The position numbers and the translations under genes are program-made. This document shows, in pieces, positions 49,454 through 58,602 of a stretch of 64,000 nucleotides of DNA. The notes under the pieces were generated by a model. It was not told where the DNA came from and searched no databases. It saw nothing but the letters and a program-made list of their open reading frames with translations. Position 1 is the first letter of the stretch. The number at the start of each line of letters is the position of its first letter. The DNA is from Meira nashicola (lineage: Eukaryota; Basidiomycota; Exobasidiomycetes; Exobasidiales; Brachybasidiaceae): contig BCJU01000003.1 of NCBI GenBank assembly GCA_001600355.1, positions 2,670,519-2,734,518 of the forward strand, read 5' to 3'.

Positions 49454-50653
49454 ATGTCAAGCGGATATGAACTTCATCAAAAGCTAAGAACGAAAGCCGT
49501 TCGACAGCTAAAGAAGAAAGATTATGAAGGTGCAATAAATAGCTTGTACGAAGGATCACGTCAACTTTTACAAGAAAAAGAACAAGGAAGTGGTTGTGAT
49601 TTGGCAGTTTACCTTTTAGACGTTTATCAACAATCTCAAACAAAAAGTACGCAAGAATCAAGAAAGAAAATTATTGATTTAATTCAATTATCAGGAAATG
49701 ATTTTTGGCGTAAAAAAGTGATCGATGCTGCAATCAAATGGTCAATCTCAGTTACCAATACGCCTTCTGGAGATGGTTATTTACGCTTAGCAATCGCCGA
49801 AATTTTGAGCAAGGATGGTAGCTTTCATGTTTCAGAACCACACTTTATCGTCGCTTGTAGTCCTCCTCCAGGCTTAGCAACTTCAGGAGAATTGTTTCCA
49901 GAACATGCTCCAAAATCTTTCGCTCTAATGATGATCGATTGGTTGGCAGCATATGCAGGAGAGGTAGTCAAAGAGCATGGAGGAAATGCAGCAACGATTG
50001 AACGTTTAGGAGCTGGTGCTTTTGCTTTGAGAGGTTTATTGCCTCTTTTGCTTTCTCGTGCTCTTACAGCTTCAAGAGCATTCTTGTCCATCTTTACATC
50101 AAGAATAGTACAGAAACATGCCGATATCTTGCTATCAGTTCGACCAAACCCGAAACCATTTTCACCTCCAGCAGGAATGGCAAAACCTCCAGGAGATGCA
50201 CAACAACTCTACCTTACCGTAGATCCGGTATTGAACTTTGCACAAATGACATTAGCAATGGCAGCAACTGCAGTTGAACACAAAAAGAAGACTCAAGGCA
50301 GTCGTGTACCCGATGCATTGCGTGATACATGGATTTCAGCCGTACAACAATTCGAAAAAGAGACGGGAGATGAAGAAGGTTATGAATATTTCGATCAAGT
50401 TTTGCCAGATCTTTCAAAGATTTATTTTGACATTCCACCACCTCGTGGAGGAAATGCAAACTTTATGCAAGATATGCTAGGCTCCTTGATGGGCGGAGGC
50501 GGTTCATCTGGATCAATTACCCAAACAACAATTGTACGTCAGGCACCTGCGCCTACTCTGCCAAGCAAGGTGATTGAAGCAGCAAAATCTGGAGCAGCTG
50601 CGGGAACGGCACAACCAGCCGAAGCGGGGGAAGAAGATCTAGATTTGGATTGA
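49454..50653 (+). CDS. GET4: Get4, tail-anchored protein targeting factor
   Basis: 399 residues, one exon. An alpha-helical solenoid: the N-terminal repeats (RQLKKKDYEGAINSLYEGSRQLL), the signature SGCDLAVYLLDVYQQ (about 47-61), YLRLAIAEILSKDGSFHVSEPHFIVA (about 109-134) and the domain around DWLAAYAGEVVKEHGGNAA. Get4 with Get5 bridges Sgt2 and Get3 to pass C-terminally anchored membrane proteins to the ER. The C-terminal third (MLGSLMGGGGSSGS..., Ala-rich, acidic end DLDLD) is a low-complexity extension longer than in yeast. Its stop lies 36 bp from the stop of phytoene desaturase. Confidence 0.9.
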   Translation: MSSGYELHQKLRTKAVRQLKKKDYEGAINSLYEGSRQLLQEKEQGSGCDLAVYLLDVYQQSQTKSTQESRKKIIDLIQLSGNDFWRKKVIDAAIKWSISVTNTPSGDGYLRLAIAEILSKDGSFHVSEPHFIVACSPPPGLATSGELFPEHAPKSFALMMIDWLAAYAGEVVKEHGGNAATIERLGAGAFALRGLLPLLLSRALTASRAFLSIFTSRIVQKHADILLSVRPNPKPFSPPAGMAKPPGDAQQLYLTVDPVLNFAQMTLAMAATAVEHKKKTQGSRVPDALRDTWISAVQQFEKETGDEEGYEYFDQVLPDLSKIYFDIPPPRGGNANFMQDMLGSLMGGGGSSGSITQTTIVRQAPAPTLPSKVIEAAKSGAAAGTAQPAEAGEEDLDLD

Positions 50654-50689
50654 TGATGTAGGGTATTCCATTGAAATTTGATAAATGAC

Positions 50690-52366
50690 TTATTTGTGGT
50701 ATACAAGAACGGCAAGAAGGAGTAAGAGAAGGATGACGAGAGTTGTAAGATTAAAGGATTCAAAGAGTGGTTGGTTATCATTAGAAGCAGATTTGCTGAA
50801 ATATTCATCCACTTTATTGGCAACAATGCCTGAGCCTGCACAAACGACAGGAACTCCTGTTCCAGGCATCGCACTTGCTCCGACAAAGAACATATTTTTC
50901 AGTGTTGCATGTTGATTGCTAGGTCTAAACCATAATACTTGGGAGATACAATGACTTAATCCTAAAATGCTTCCGTTCCATAAGCTGTACTTTTCACGCC
51001 AATCCCAAGGATCCATTACGAATTCTTCTTTGATAAGAGGAGAAAGATCCCTTCCTATTCTAGCTTGAAGAGTTTGTAAAACTTTTGCTCTTACGTCTGC
51101 TTTGATAGATGCAAACGTTTCTTTATCTTTATATCCTAAAGGTGCATCTTTTGATGCGATCGATCCACATGGTACTAAGATCACCAATGTATCTCCTCCA
51201 TTGGGCGCTGCTGAAGGATCGATTCGCGAAGGTACGTTGACATAAAATGATGGTTCATTTGGTACTTGTCCATCCTTGAAAATTTCATCAAAAGATTCTC
51301 TATATTGTTCGGCAAGGAAGATGTTGTGCATGCCTAATTCTTCAACTTTTTCTTTAAGACCCCAATAAAATGATATTGAGCTACAGGTTTGCTTCTTGTT
51401 TTGCAATCTTTTGGCATAGGAAGAAGGAGGTAACAAATTGTTATACGTCCATATCAGATCTGCATTACTCACAACAGCATCTGCGTATACTTTTTGTCCA
51501 TTTTCTAATTCAATTCCACTGACTCGATTATCATTTTCTACCAAGATTCGTTTAACTGGTGTATTGTAGTGAAATGTGGCGCCGAATTTACGAGCAACTT
51601 GTTCGAAAGCAGCTACTAAAGTTTGAAATCCTCCAATTGGATAGAAAACACCTTTTGCATATTCTGCATATTGAAGGAGGGTATATGTTGCAGGAGCATC
51701 AAAAGGTGACATGCCCATATACATTGAACTGAAAGTCATAGCTCTTCTAACGTGATCTGATTTGAAATAATGACATGCTCTTCGCCAAGCTGTTGACCAA
51801 ATCTTTAAAGCTTGTGTTCGTAACAACATAGGATACATATCCCATTGTGTTAATGCTTTTGCCAAATTATTCCAATCACGTAATAAAACATGCTTTACAC
51901 TTTCTTCATAATGATCTCCTGCTTCTCCAATAAATGCTAAAAAAGATCCTAATGCGTTTGAATTTCCTGCTGGTTTTTCATATCTATCCAATTGAACTCC
52001 AAGTGAAGGTAAAGAAGTTGAAAGTTCTAAAGGTGGTTCAGGAGTCATTCCTGGAGAAGGAGGTGAAAAATGAACTTTATACGAAGGTTCACAACGAGCC
52101 AAACGAATATAATCATTTATATCTAATCCTAAAGACGTAAAAAATTGTTCGAATAATTCTGGCATCAAATAAAGAGAAGGTCCGACATCCCATCGATGAT
52201 CTTTTGTACGAATTAAAGAACATCTTCCTCCTGGTTGATCTTGTTTTTCATAAACGGTAACCCGATATCCTTTTTTAGCTAATCTTGCAGCTAAAGCTGA
52301 ACCGCCCACTCCTGCTCCTATCACTAAAATATGCTTTCCTATCTCATTCTCTTTCTTAGCGACCAT
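50690..52366 (-). CDS. crtI: Phytoene desaturase (CrtI/CarB/AL-1 type)
   Basis: 558 residues. The N-terminal FAD-binding Rossmann motif is VIGAGVGGSALAARLAKKGYRVTVYEK (about 14-40), followed by GGRCSLIRTKDHRWDVGPSLYLMP. The C-terminal family motif GASAMPGTGVPVVCAGSGIVANKV lies near 495-520. A final hydrophobic anchor (LTTLVILLLLLLAVLVYHK) tethers it to membranes, as in fungal enzymes. It introduces four double bonds into phytoene to give lycopene (five give 3,4-didehydrolycopene in some fungi; product count cannot be read from sequence). Divergent from crtYB with 394 bp between starts. First gene of the carotenoid/rhodopsin cluster. No intron. Confidence 0.95.
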   Translation of the reverse strand: MVAKKENEIGKHILVIGAGVGGSALAARLAKKGYRVTVYEKQDQPGGRCSLIRTKDHRWDVGPSLYLMPELFEQFFTSLGLDINDYIRLARCEPSYKVHFSPPSPGMTPEPPLELSTSLPSLGVQLDRYEKPAGNSNALGSFLAFIGEAGDHYEESVKHVLLRDWNNLAKALTQWDMYPMLLRTQALKIWSTAWRRACHYFKSDHVRRAMTFSSMYMGMSPFDAPATYTLLQYAEYAKGVFYPIGGFQTLVAAFEQVARKFGATFHYNTPVKRILVENDNRVSGIELENGQKVYADAVVSNADLIWTYNNLLPPSSYAKRLQNKKQTCSSISFYWGLKEKVEELGMHNIFLAEQYRESFDEIFKDGQVPNEPSFYVNVPSRIDPSAAPNGGDTLVILVPCGSIASKDAPLGYKDKETFASIKADVRAKVLQTLQARIGRDLSPLIKEEFVMDPWDWREKYSLWNGSILGLSHCISQVLWFRPSNQHATLKNMFFVGASAMPGTGVPVVCAGSGIVANKVDEYFSKSASNDNQPLFESFNLTTLVILLLLLLAVLVYHK

Positions 52367-52760
52367 AATTGCAAGATTGAGAAATATGGTGGTGGTAAGA
52401 ATGATTTACACATATTGTGTTACTTTCACCAAATCTTCTTAAATTTCGGAGCTTTACCTCAGCAAGCAGGTCTGAGAACAATAAATATATACGTTTGCAT
52501 GCGTAAGACCCTGAATAAATAACAAGCTAAAAAAATACACGACGGACGACATTTTCCTTCCAGAACTTCTCGGCTAACCGTGCGGGTGTGCATGGCTGAG
52601 AATGAAGGATTGCATTTAAAGCATGTTCTAAAAGCGGTTCACATTTGACTTGTTTTTCATTACCATTTATACCAAAAGAGGGTCGTTGAGAAAAGTATAA
52701 TTATCAAGATGCTCATCGAACACATCTACTCTTAGCCAAAAGGTCAGTCAAAGAAACAAA
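52367..52760. promoter_or_regulatory. Shared divergent promoter crtI / crtYB
   Basis: 394 bp between two outward start codons of consecutive pathway enzymes, so coordinated expression is likely. I see an AT-rich core, the words TTCTCGGC and TGGCTGAGAA (52567-52603) as an imperfect inverted pair, and no clear White-Collar-type light element. Regulation by light is inferred from pathway logic only. Confidence 0.45.
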
Positions 52761-54932
52761 ATGACACAAAGCCCTGCTCGACAAACAAACAAGAAAATGG
52801 TGTGGAGGAGCATTCATTCAAGCATCCTATTGGTGTTGCTTTCTTTACTATGCTCAACTTACGTTTGGATGTATCAGATCAACTCTAAAACAAGTACGCC
52901 TATTAACGAAAATAGTGCCTGCAAGTTACACTATTCACACTTTCACCTTGTCTTCACTTTACCGCCATTAGCAATTCTTTACGTTTTGACAAGACCGTTT
53001 TTAACTTCATTGGATTATAGCAAGTTGATTATTTTACCAATCATTGCTTTCGTATGGACTACACCATGGGATAATGAATTAGTTCGTAAAGGCGCTTGGT
53101 GGTATCCGAAAAGTTGCGTTTTAGCAAGAATTGGTTACGTACCAATAGAAGAATATGCTTTCTTTATCCTTCAATCTCTCATCACTTCTTTGCTTACCAT
53201 CCTAATCACAAGATGGTCAACTCCACGATCTTTTCATGGGAAGAATGACACAAAGTCTAACTTGTTGCTGCCTGCTATTCCTAGCATCACTTTCCTACTT
53301 GGTATTGCAGGTCTATTTGGCAAACAAGGAAATGGACGTCATTTTTATATCAGTATGATTGCATGGTGGGCATCAGTACCTCTGATCTTGCTATGGTATG
53401 GAACAAGAAGGTCTTGGATAGGATTGCTACGAAACAGTCAAGCAAAGCCATGGTTGATGTGCCTTTTCATTCCAACTTCCTATTTGTGTTATGCAGATGT
53501 GTTTGCATTACGTAGAGGAACATGGCACATTACAGAAGCAAAATCATTGGAACGTTTCTTGGTACCCGATTTACCAATAGAAGAAGCGACTTTTTTCTTT
53601 GTTACAAACTTAATTCTCGTTAGTGCATGCTTTGCTTTTGATAGGGTAGTTTGGCAATGTCGTAAAGATCAATGCAAAAATACCGAAAGAGAATTTGCAC
53701 CTATCTCGCCAACTTCTTTTTGTCTTTCTTGGTCTATTATACCAACGATTTGGTCAACTTTTTTGAATTTGGATAAAGGTGCAGAACAGTTGAATTCTCA
53801 ATCAGCGCAAGATCGTGCGCTTTCAATCTTACAAGTCGCATCAAAGAGCTTTCATACAGCTTCAACTTTATTACCATGGGACTTGCGAATCGATTTAGGT
53901 TGCTTGTATGCTTTTGCTAGGGCAATGGACGATTTCATAGATGTGGAACAGGTAACACAAAACGAAAAAGTCTCGCGCGAAAAGTTAAGCTTACTCAGGA
54001 GTTTGGTTCGTATCGCTTTTGACGGTAGCCAAAATAATTCAAAAGAAAAGATAAAGAACAAGATTGACAAATTACTAGAAAAGAATACGGGCTTGTTCCA
54101 ACAGCATGATTATGAAGGGAAAAAACAGCTTGAAGATATTCGCATTAGTGCTCAAGCTGCTAGCACTCTTCGTGGCATTGTTCCTGTTCATTTATGGGAA
54201 GAATTGCTTGATGGTTATACCATTGATTGTCAACAAGATGGACCAAGATTCACTTCTTTTGAGCAATTAGCTTCTTATGCTCAAGATGTAGCAGGATCGA
54301 TCGGTGAAATGTGCGTCAGAGTTGTTTTGGCAAGGTCTGGAGTTTTGGTTGATGATACATACCGTACAGTAAGAAATTTGGACGAGACAAGCTTGCTAAG
54401 CATCGCAACGCATCAAATCACATCTGTTCCTAAACTCATGTTTTCACCTAGAGCAACTGCTTACGCCAAAAGGATGGATGGTTCAATTGTGCAAAACTTA
54501 CTTTTAGACGCTCGTAGGATGGGCGTCTGCTTGCAATTGATCAATATTGCCCGTGATGTGATCAAAGATGCGAATGAGCTAAAACGATGCTATTTAGTGA
54601 TCGAGGATAAAAGAAATGGAAGGAGCACTTTGCGAGATCAACTATTGGAACTTTATCAACAAGAAGGTATTGTTAATCAAGTTTTGTTGGAACAAGTTTT
54701 TGAACAAAAGACGAAACTTGTTCGATTAGCACGATCGATCTATCACAACAGCTTACCTGCTCTTTCTTTCTTACCCGACATTCCCGCGCAGACTGGCCTG
54801 CGTGTTGCGTGTGCTGTCTATCTCTCTATCGGTGAGGCTATCGAAAGGGATGGGGTTGAAAATTGCCATAATCGTAGCAAGGTGTCTACTTTGGAACGCA
54901 TGTCGATCGCTTTCAAGGCAATTTATCTGTAA
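52761..54932 (+). CDS. crtYB: Bifunctional lycopene cyclase / phytoene synthase (CrtYB, CarRA type)
   Basis: 723 residues. The N-half (about 30-300) is a membrane lycopene cyclase with two repeats: TPWDNELVRKGAWWYP...PIEEYAFFILQSLIT and FALRRGTWHITEA...DLPIEEATFFFVTN, each with the PxEExxFF motif. The C-half is a soluble phytoene synthase (about 340-715) with SKSFHTASTLLPWDLR, the first Asp-rich motif AMDDFID and the second ARDVIKDAN, which bind Mg-diphosphate. One protein thus condenses two geranylgeranyl diphosphates to phytoene and later cyclises lycopene to beta-carotene. This fusion is found only in fungi, a key clue to the host. ATG 52761; ATG 52800 (MVWRSIHSS) is also plausible. Ends 96 bp from the oxygenase stop. 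Confidence 0.95.
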   Translation: MTQSPARQTNKKMVWRSIHSSILLVLLSLLCSTYVWMYQINSKTSTPINENSACKLHYSHFHLVFTLPPLAILYVLTRPFLTSLDYSKLIILPIIAFVWTTPWDNELVRKGAWWYPKSCVLARIGYVPIEEYAFFILQSLITSLLTILITRWSTPRSFHGKNDTKSNLLLPAIPSITFLLGIAGLFGKQGNGRHFYISMIAWWASVPLILLWYGTRRSWIGLLRNSQAKPWLMCLFIPTSYLCYADVFALRRGTWHITEAKSLERFLVPDLPIEEATFFFVTNLILVSACFAFDRVVWQCRKDQCKNTEREFAPISPTSFCLSWSIIPTIWSTFLNLDKGAEQLNSQSAQDRALSILQVASKSFHTASTLLPWDLRIDLGCLYAFARAMDDFIDVEQVTQNEKVSREKLSLLRSLVRIAFDGSQNNSKEKIKNKIDKLLEKNTGLFQQHDYEGKKQLEDIRISAQAASTLRGIVPVHLWEELLDGYTIDCQQDGPRFTSFEQLASYAQDVAGSIGEMCVRVVLARSGVLVDDTYRTVRNLDETSLLSIATHQITSVPKLMFSPRATAYAKRMDGSIVQNLLLDARRMGVCLQLINIARDVIKDANELKRCYLVIEDKRNGRSTLRDQLLELYQQEGIVNQVLLEQVFEQKTKLVRLARSIYHNSLPALSFLPDIPAQTGLRVACAVYLSIGEAIERDGVENCHNRSKVSTLERMSIAFKAIYL

Positions 54933-55028
54933 TTATACAAAACAAAAGATATTATAGTTTTCCGTGTTTGAATGAATGTAAAATATATGATACAATTGCA
55001 ATATTAAGAAAAGTAGGAATTGGTTTAT

Positions 55029-57092
55029 TTATCCTAAAAGTTGTTCGATAGAATTGCGAAAGTTGGCAACAGTAGAATATGCGAAAGCAGTAAAGGAATT
55101 ATTGGTTGAATTGTTCTGATAATCTGACGTTGCCTTTACACCACCTAAGCCTATACCCGTTTGACCGCTTTGTGCTAAAGCCCAATTGCGAACTTGATCA
55201 GTATCAACAGGTCGTTGATTTTGAATCTCCGTTGCAGAGAAAAAGTGACCGTGTAAACCATAAGGAACACGTTGAGGTAAATCTATTTTACAAACTACAT
55301 CTTTCATAGTTTTAGCATCCAAGATCCATAATTGTGAAGTTGAATTTGAAAGTGCTTCACCGTCATAATCCAATCCTGTTGATTCATCAAAAACAAAAAA
55401 TAATAAAAATCCATCATCTTCACTCTTTGCATCCAAACGTGGAACAAATGTAGCTTCTTGAGCATAATGATGGGCAGGTAAAACAAATAGTTGGATCGGA
55501 TCATTTTCCGTATGTTCTGTAGCCAAGACCTCTTGTACTGTTCGCTTGTCCACTGCTTCTCCTGTTTGGAGTTGACCAGAGTCCATAGCTTTCTTGCCTT
55601 TTTGAATTAATGTTTGAATATCAAATTTAGCCAAGCAATCAATTTTTGCCGACCTTGATCCAAGTCCAGCGTCAAATGATCCTGTTGTCATACTAGCACC
55701 ATAGACGAAACGATTTCGGTGTTGTGAGAAAGAGTCATTCATGGTGGGAAACTCGACAGGAATGTCGGAAAGAGGAAACTCTCGCAAAATCTGTGGATCT
55801 TCGTTGATGTCTGAAATAGAAGAGTCATCCTCTGGTGCATCTGCAAATTGCCAATAGTATAATTGACACTTTTCCGTTCCACAAGTAGCTTTTGCATGAC
55901 TGGGGGTATCTAGATTACCAGCTGCATAAACTAGAGTAGCACTGTTTAAACGACAAGCAACCAAATTTGTTGTTGAATTTGTTTCATCATCCCATGCATT
56001 TGCAGCATGGTAGATACAACATCCTTCGCTTTTGTACCATTTCACCTTTTCGGGCGATCTGCGAGGTAAGATACCAAAGCGAGTTGGCATATTTTCTTCG
56101 TACGATAACATTGGTTTGCCTTGTAGCAAATTCCTTGGATCTAACACTAATGGCATATCGATCAAAATTGTCCTTTTAGAAGTTGCACAAAAGTCATGGG
56201 CTAATTTGGGTTTTTTGAGTCCAGGAACGACTGCTCCTAGTAATGGCTTAGCACCTGCTTGAATTGATTTTCGTGTGGGCACAACACTGATTCGTAGATA
56301 AGGTGCAGCAAACGACATATGATACAACAGCAATTCTTCTGATTCTGGATCTATCCTTGGATGGGCAGTTGTAAACTCTTTGAGCATTTTAACGGGTCCG
56401 ATTCCACCTCTACTCCATCCGCCCTTGGTTTCTTCTGATCGATCATCTTCTTCACCCGTCCACCAAGCAGCAGTTTCTAATCCTGGCAGCAAAACTCTAA
56501 TCGGAGGACCACTTTCACATCCCGCAAAAGCCTGTCCATCGTGCCACCAAATGCTTGTATTTGCAGCACTGATCCGCTTTACTGAAGGTCGAGATTGAAA
56601 AGGTAAAAAGCTAAGCATTGCTAAGATGAACGTTCGTAAAATTTCTCCTATTAGAGTGAAAAAGCTAAAGAATGATAACTGTGATGCGAATGTTGAAATT
56701 GAAGGTAAAAATGGTTTTTTACTAGCTTGAGAAGTTGAAAGAAGAACGTCCGTTAAGATATATCTATTAATAAAATGTGGTCGTATTCCTTCTTTACCGT
56801 CTGCTTGAAATAATACACCAGTCAACATTCCGTCTCCATCAAACCAATGAGCTTGTCGATCTTGATCTTCATCTTTGAAAGGATTACCGCCGTTACGTAT
56901 ATATTGACCTCCGCAAACTTCTTCCGGTACTTTCCCGTGTAAGATCTTACATTGTGTTAAAGGTAGTTCTCTTTTGATTGGTGCAAAATTTCCAGTTAAA
57001 TACGGATGTATGCTCTTCTTCGGAAATGGAATCACACTCTTTTCACTTGCACTTGAGGATGATCTCGATTTTGTGCTTGATGAACCCGTCAT
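55029..57092 (-). CDS. Carotenoid cleavage oxygenase, retinal-forming type (CarX/Cco1-like)
   Basis: 687 residues from ATG 57092 (an in-frame GTG twelve bases upstream is not used). All four iron-ligand His contexts are present: TAHPRIDPESEEL, LAHDFCATSKRTILID, IYHAANAWDDET and PYGLHGHFFSA. QYIRNGGNPF near the N-terminus is typical. A hydrophobic patch (about 135-170, LSFFSFFTLIGEILRTFILAMLSFLPF) may dip into membranes. In the family, CarX and Cco1 split beta-carotene symmetrically at 15,15' to two retinals, while CAO-2 types cut torulene. Placement between a beta-carotene synthase and an opsin favours retinal formation here. The long insert around 215-235 (acidic, GEEDDRSEETKGGW) is unusual. 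Confidence 0.9.
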   Translation of the reverse strand: MTGSSSTKSRSSSSASEKSVIPFPKKSIHPYLTGNFAPIKRELPLTQCKILHGKVPEEVCGGQYIRNGGNPFKDEDQDRQAHWFDGDGMLTGVLFQADGKEGIRPHFINRYILTDVLLSTSQASKKPFLPSISTFASQLSFFSFFTLIGEILRTFILAMLSFLPFQSRPSVKRISAANTSIWWHDGQAFAGCESGPPIRVLLPGLETAAWWTGEEDDRSEETKGGWSRGGIGPVKMLKEFTTAHPRIDPESEELLLYHMSFAAPYLRISVVPTRKSIQAGAKPLLGAVVPGLKKPKLAHDFCATSKRTILIDMPLVLDPRNLLQGKPMLSYEENMPTRFGILPRRSPEKVKWYKSEGCCIYHAANAWDDETNSTTNLVACRLNSATLVYAAGNLDTPSHAKATCGTEKCQLYYWQFADAPEDDSSISDINEDPQILREFPLSDIPVEFPTMNDSFSQHRNRFVYGASMTTGSFDAGLGSRSAKIDCLAKFDIQTLIQKGKKAMDSGQLQTGEAVDKRTVQEVLATEHTENDPIQLFVLPAHHYAQEATFVPRLDAKSEDDGFLLFFVFDESTGLDYDGEALSNSTSQLWILDAKTMKDVVCKIDLPQRVPYGLHGHFFSATEIQNQRPVDTDQVRNWALAQSGQTGIGLGGVKATSDYQNNSTNNSFTAFAYSTVANFRNSIEQLLG

Positions 57093-57443
57093 CTTTGGTG
57101 ACACAAAAAAAAAGCGTTAATGATATCTTGTTCTACTTTGCGTTCATTGTCGGATCTGATGATAGCGATGAATGAAGGACATATGATTAATTGCTTGATG
57201 ATGAGATATGTGATTGTCCACGTAATCATTAAACGTTTTTCAAAGGGATTAATTATACAATAAACCCTCTCGTACGTCATTCGCATTATTATTGACTTCT
57301 ATTGCCGTGTATCAGCCCTTTTCCCTCAAGAACTCCACTTTGGAACGCGTTTTTTTTTCTTGTAAAAATAATTATCAAAATCACGATGCAGGTGGAGAAA
57401 AATTAGCATAAGGGTGTGAGCACAGTTGTGAATCGGATACGCG

Positions 57444-57452
57444 GCGCAGCGC
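57444..57452. other. GCGCWGCGC box
   Basis: Reads GCGCAGCGC in gatacgcggcgcagcgcagg, about 350 bp upstream of the oxygenase start. Confidence 0.5.
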
Positions 57453-58505
57453 AGGCACAGTTAACTCAGATATGAATCTACCAAAAGCGGAGTAAGTTAC
57501 ATAGTTCATAAAGCCATGTTCGGCTTTTCGTTCTTCGTATGTTTAGAAGGGAAAAACCTTTCGCTATGCTTTTTCCAGCCACTTTTTTTTGGTTAAAGAA
57601 TTGATTGCCGACCAATTGATTCATGACGAAACTTTCGGTTCGTTTCTTTCTTTTTTCTTCAACAAGCCTTGAACGAATATCTCGGGATCAAAATACCGTT
57701 CTTATTAACAACAAAAGTGATCGCGATGAACCCTGTCAAAAATGACGCTAACAAAGGGACACACACAAAAGACTTGGCGAGTATGTGTGTGTAGTTGTTC
57801 ATTTTCCGGACACAGAAAATGAATTGCATTCGCTTAGCTTATTTTTATTTCCAGAAAATAAAATAAAGCAAAATAAATATTCACCGGCGGCTGCTGCTTT
57901 ACACATAATCGAAATAAGCTCCGATTCGTGCATGCATGTATGCATATAGATCGCGCATCGAAGCTGATGTCAGCAGTTCTTTTTATTTTTTTACCAACCG
58001 ACTGTGGAGGCCTGCCTGCCCTGCCTTCCTTGACTCGGTAGAACAGCCTAAACCGATTACGTTGATGGCTTGTTTTTTTATTTGGTTCTCTACATAAGCG
58101 GCGGTTGAAGGCCATGAGACCCTTTCTTGGGTTTAATCCTTCTTTCGCTCAAGAGAACCCTTCCTCCTCCCAAAATCAAAAAAGCAAAATGACGCATTTT
58201 AACACTATTCACACAAAGAATGACTCCTTATCTTATTTATCAATATATCGGCATTGCTTTCCGACGGTACTCTTACGTTTTTATTTCTGAATTCGACCGT
58301 AAAAATGATGGACACCACAGCGATCGAGACGGGGTTCATAAAAGAGAGTTAAGATACGTATAGACTGTCCTTTTGCTTTGATTAAGTAAAACTTAATCTT
58401 GATCACCGTACTGAAATCGTGTTTACTAAGTCAAAAATTTGTTAATTTATATGCAAGTCATAATCGACCTTGCTCTTCCAAGTCCGGCTTTTGTTTAATA
58501 AAGAG

Positions 58506-58512
58506 TATAAAA
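58506..58512 (+). promoter_or_regulatory. TATA box of the opsin gene
   Basis: TATAAAA in aataaagagtataaaacc, 97 bp upstream of the opsin ATG and followed by a CT-rich leader ending caagaaagATGGCT. Spacing suits a transcription start about 60 bp before the ATG. A strict TATA box is typical of strongly regulated genes. Confidence 0.55.
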
Positions 58513-58602
58513 CCAATCAACCTTCTCTCCACATAGTTTATCTTTCTTCCACAACCATCAAAAAAGTCAAAGTTCTCTTCCTCATATACTATAACAAGAA
58601 AG

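Larger units (their letters stand above)
57093..58602. promoter_or_regulatory. Shared divergent promoter region carotenoid oxygenase / opsin
   Basis: 1.5 kb between two outward start codons, long for this gene-dense region. It contains one GCGCAGCGC box (57444-57452), a TATA box close to the opsin start, T/A tracts and a TG-rich patch at 57782-57793. Unsupported short ORFs only. The length suggests extensive regulation of the photoreceptor side of the cluster. Confidence 0.5.

Noticed and set aside
52600..57179. Decamer gaatgaagga in both divergent promoters of the carotenoid cluster
   Set aside because: About one shared 10-mer is expected by chance between regions of these lengths.
58380..58425. 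White-Collar-type light element near the opsin (gatcaccgtactgaaatcg)
   Set aside because: Only a loose match to GATC...CGAT spacing; such words are frequent by chance in 1.5 kb.
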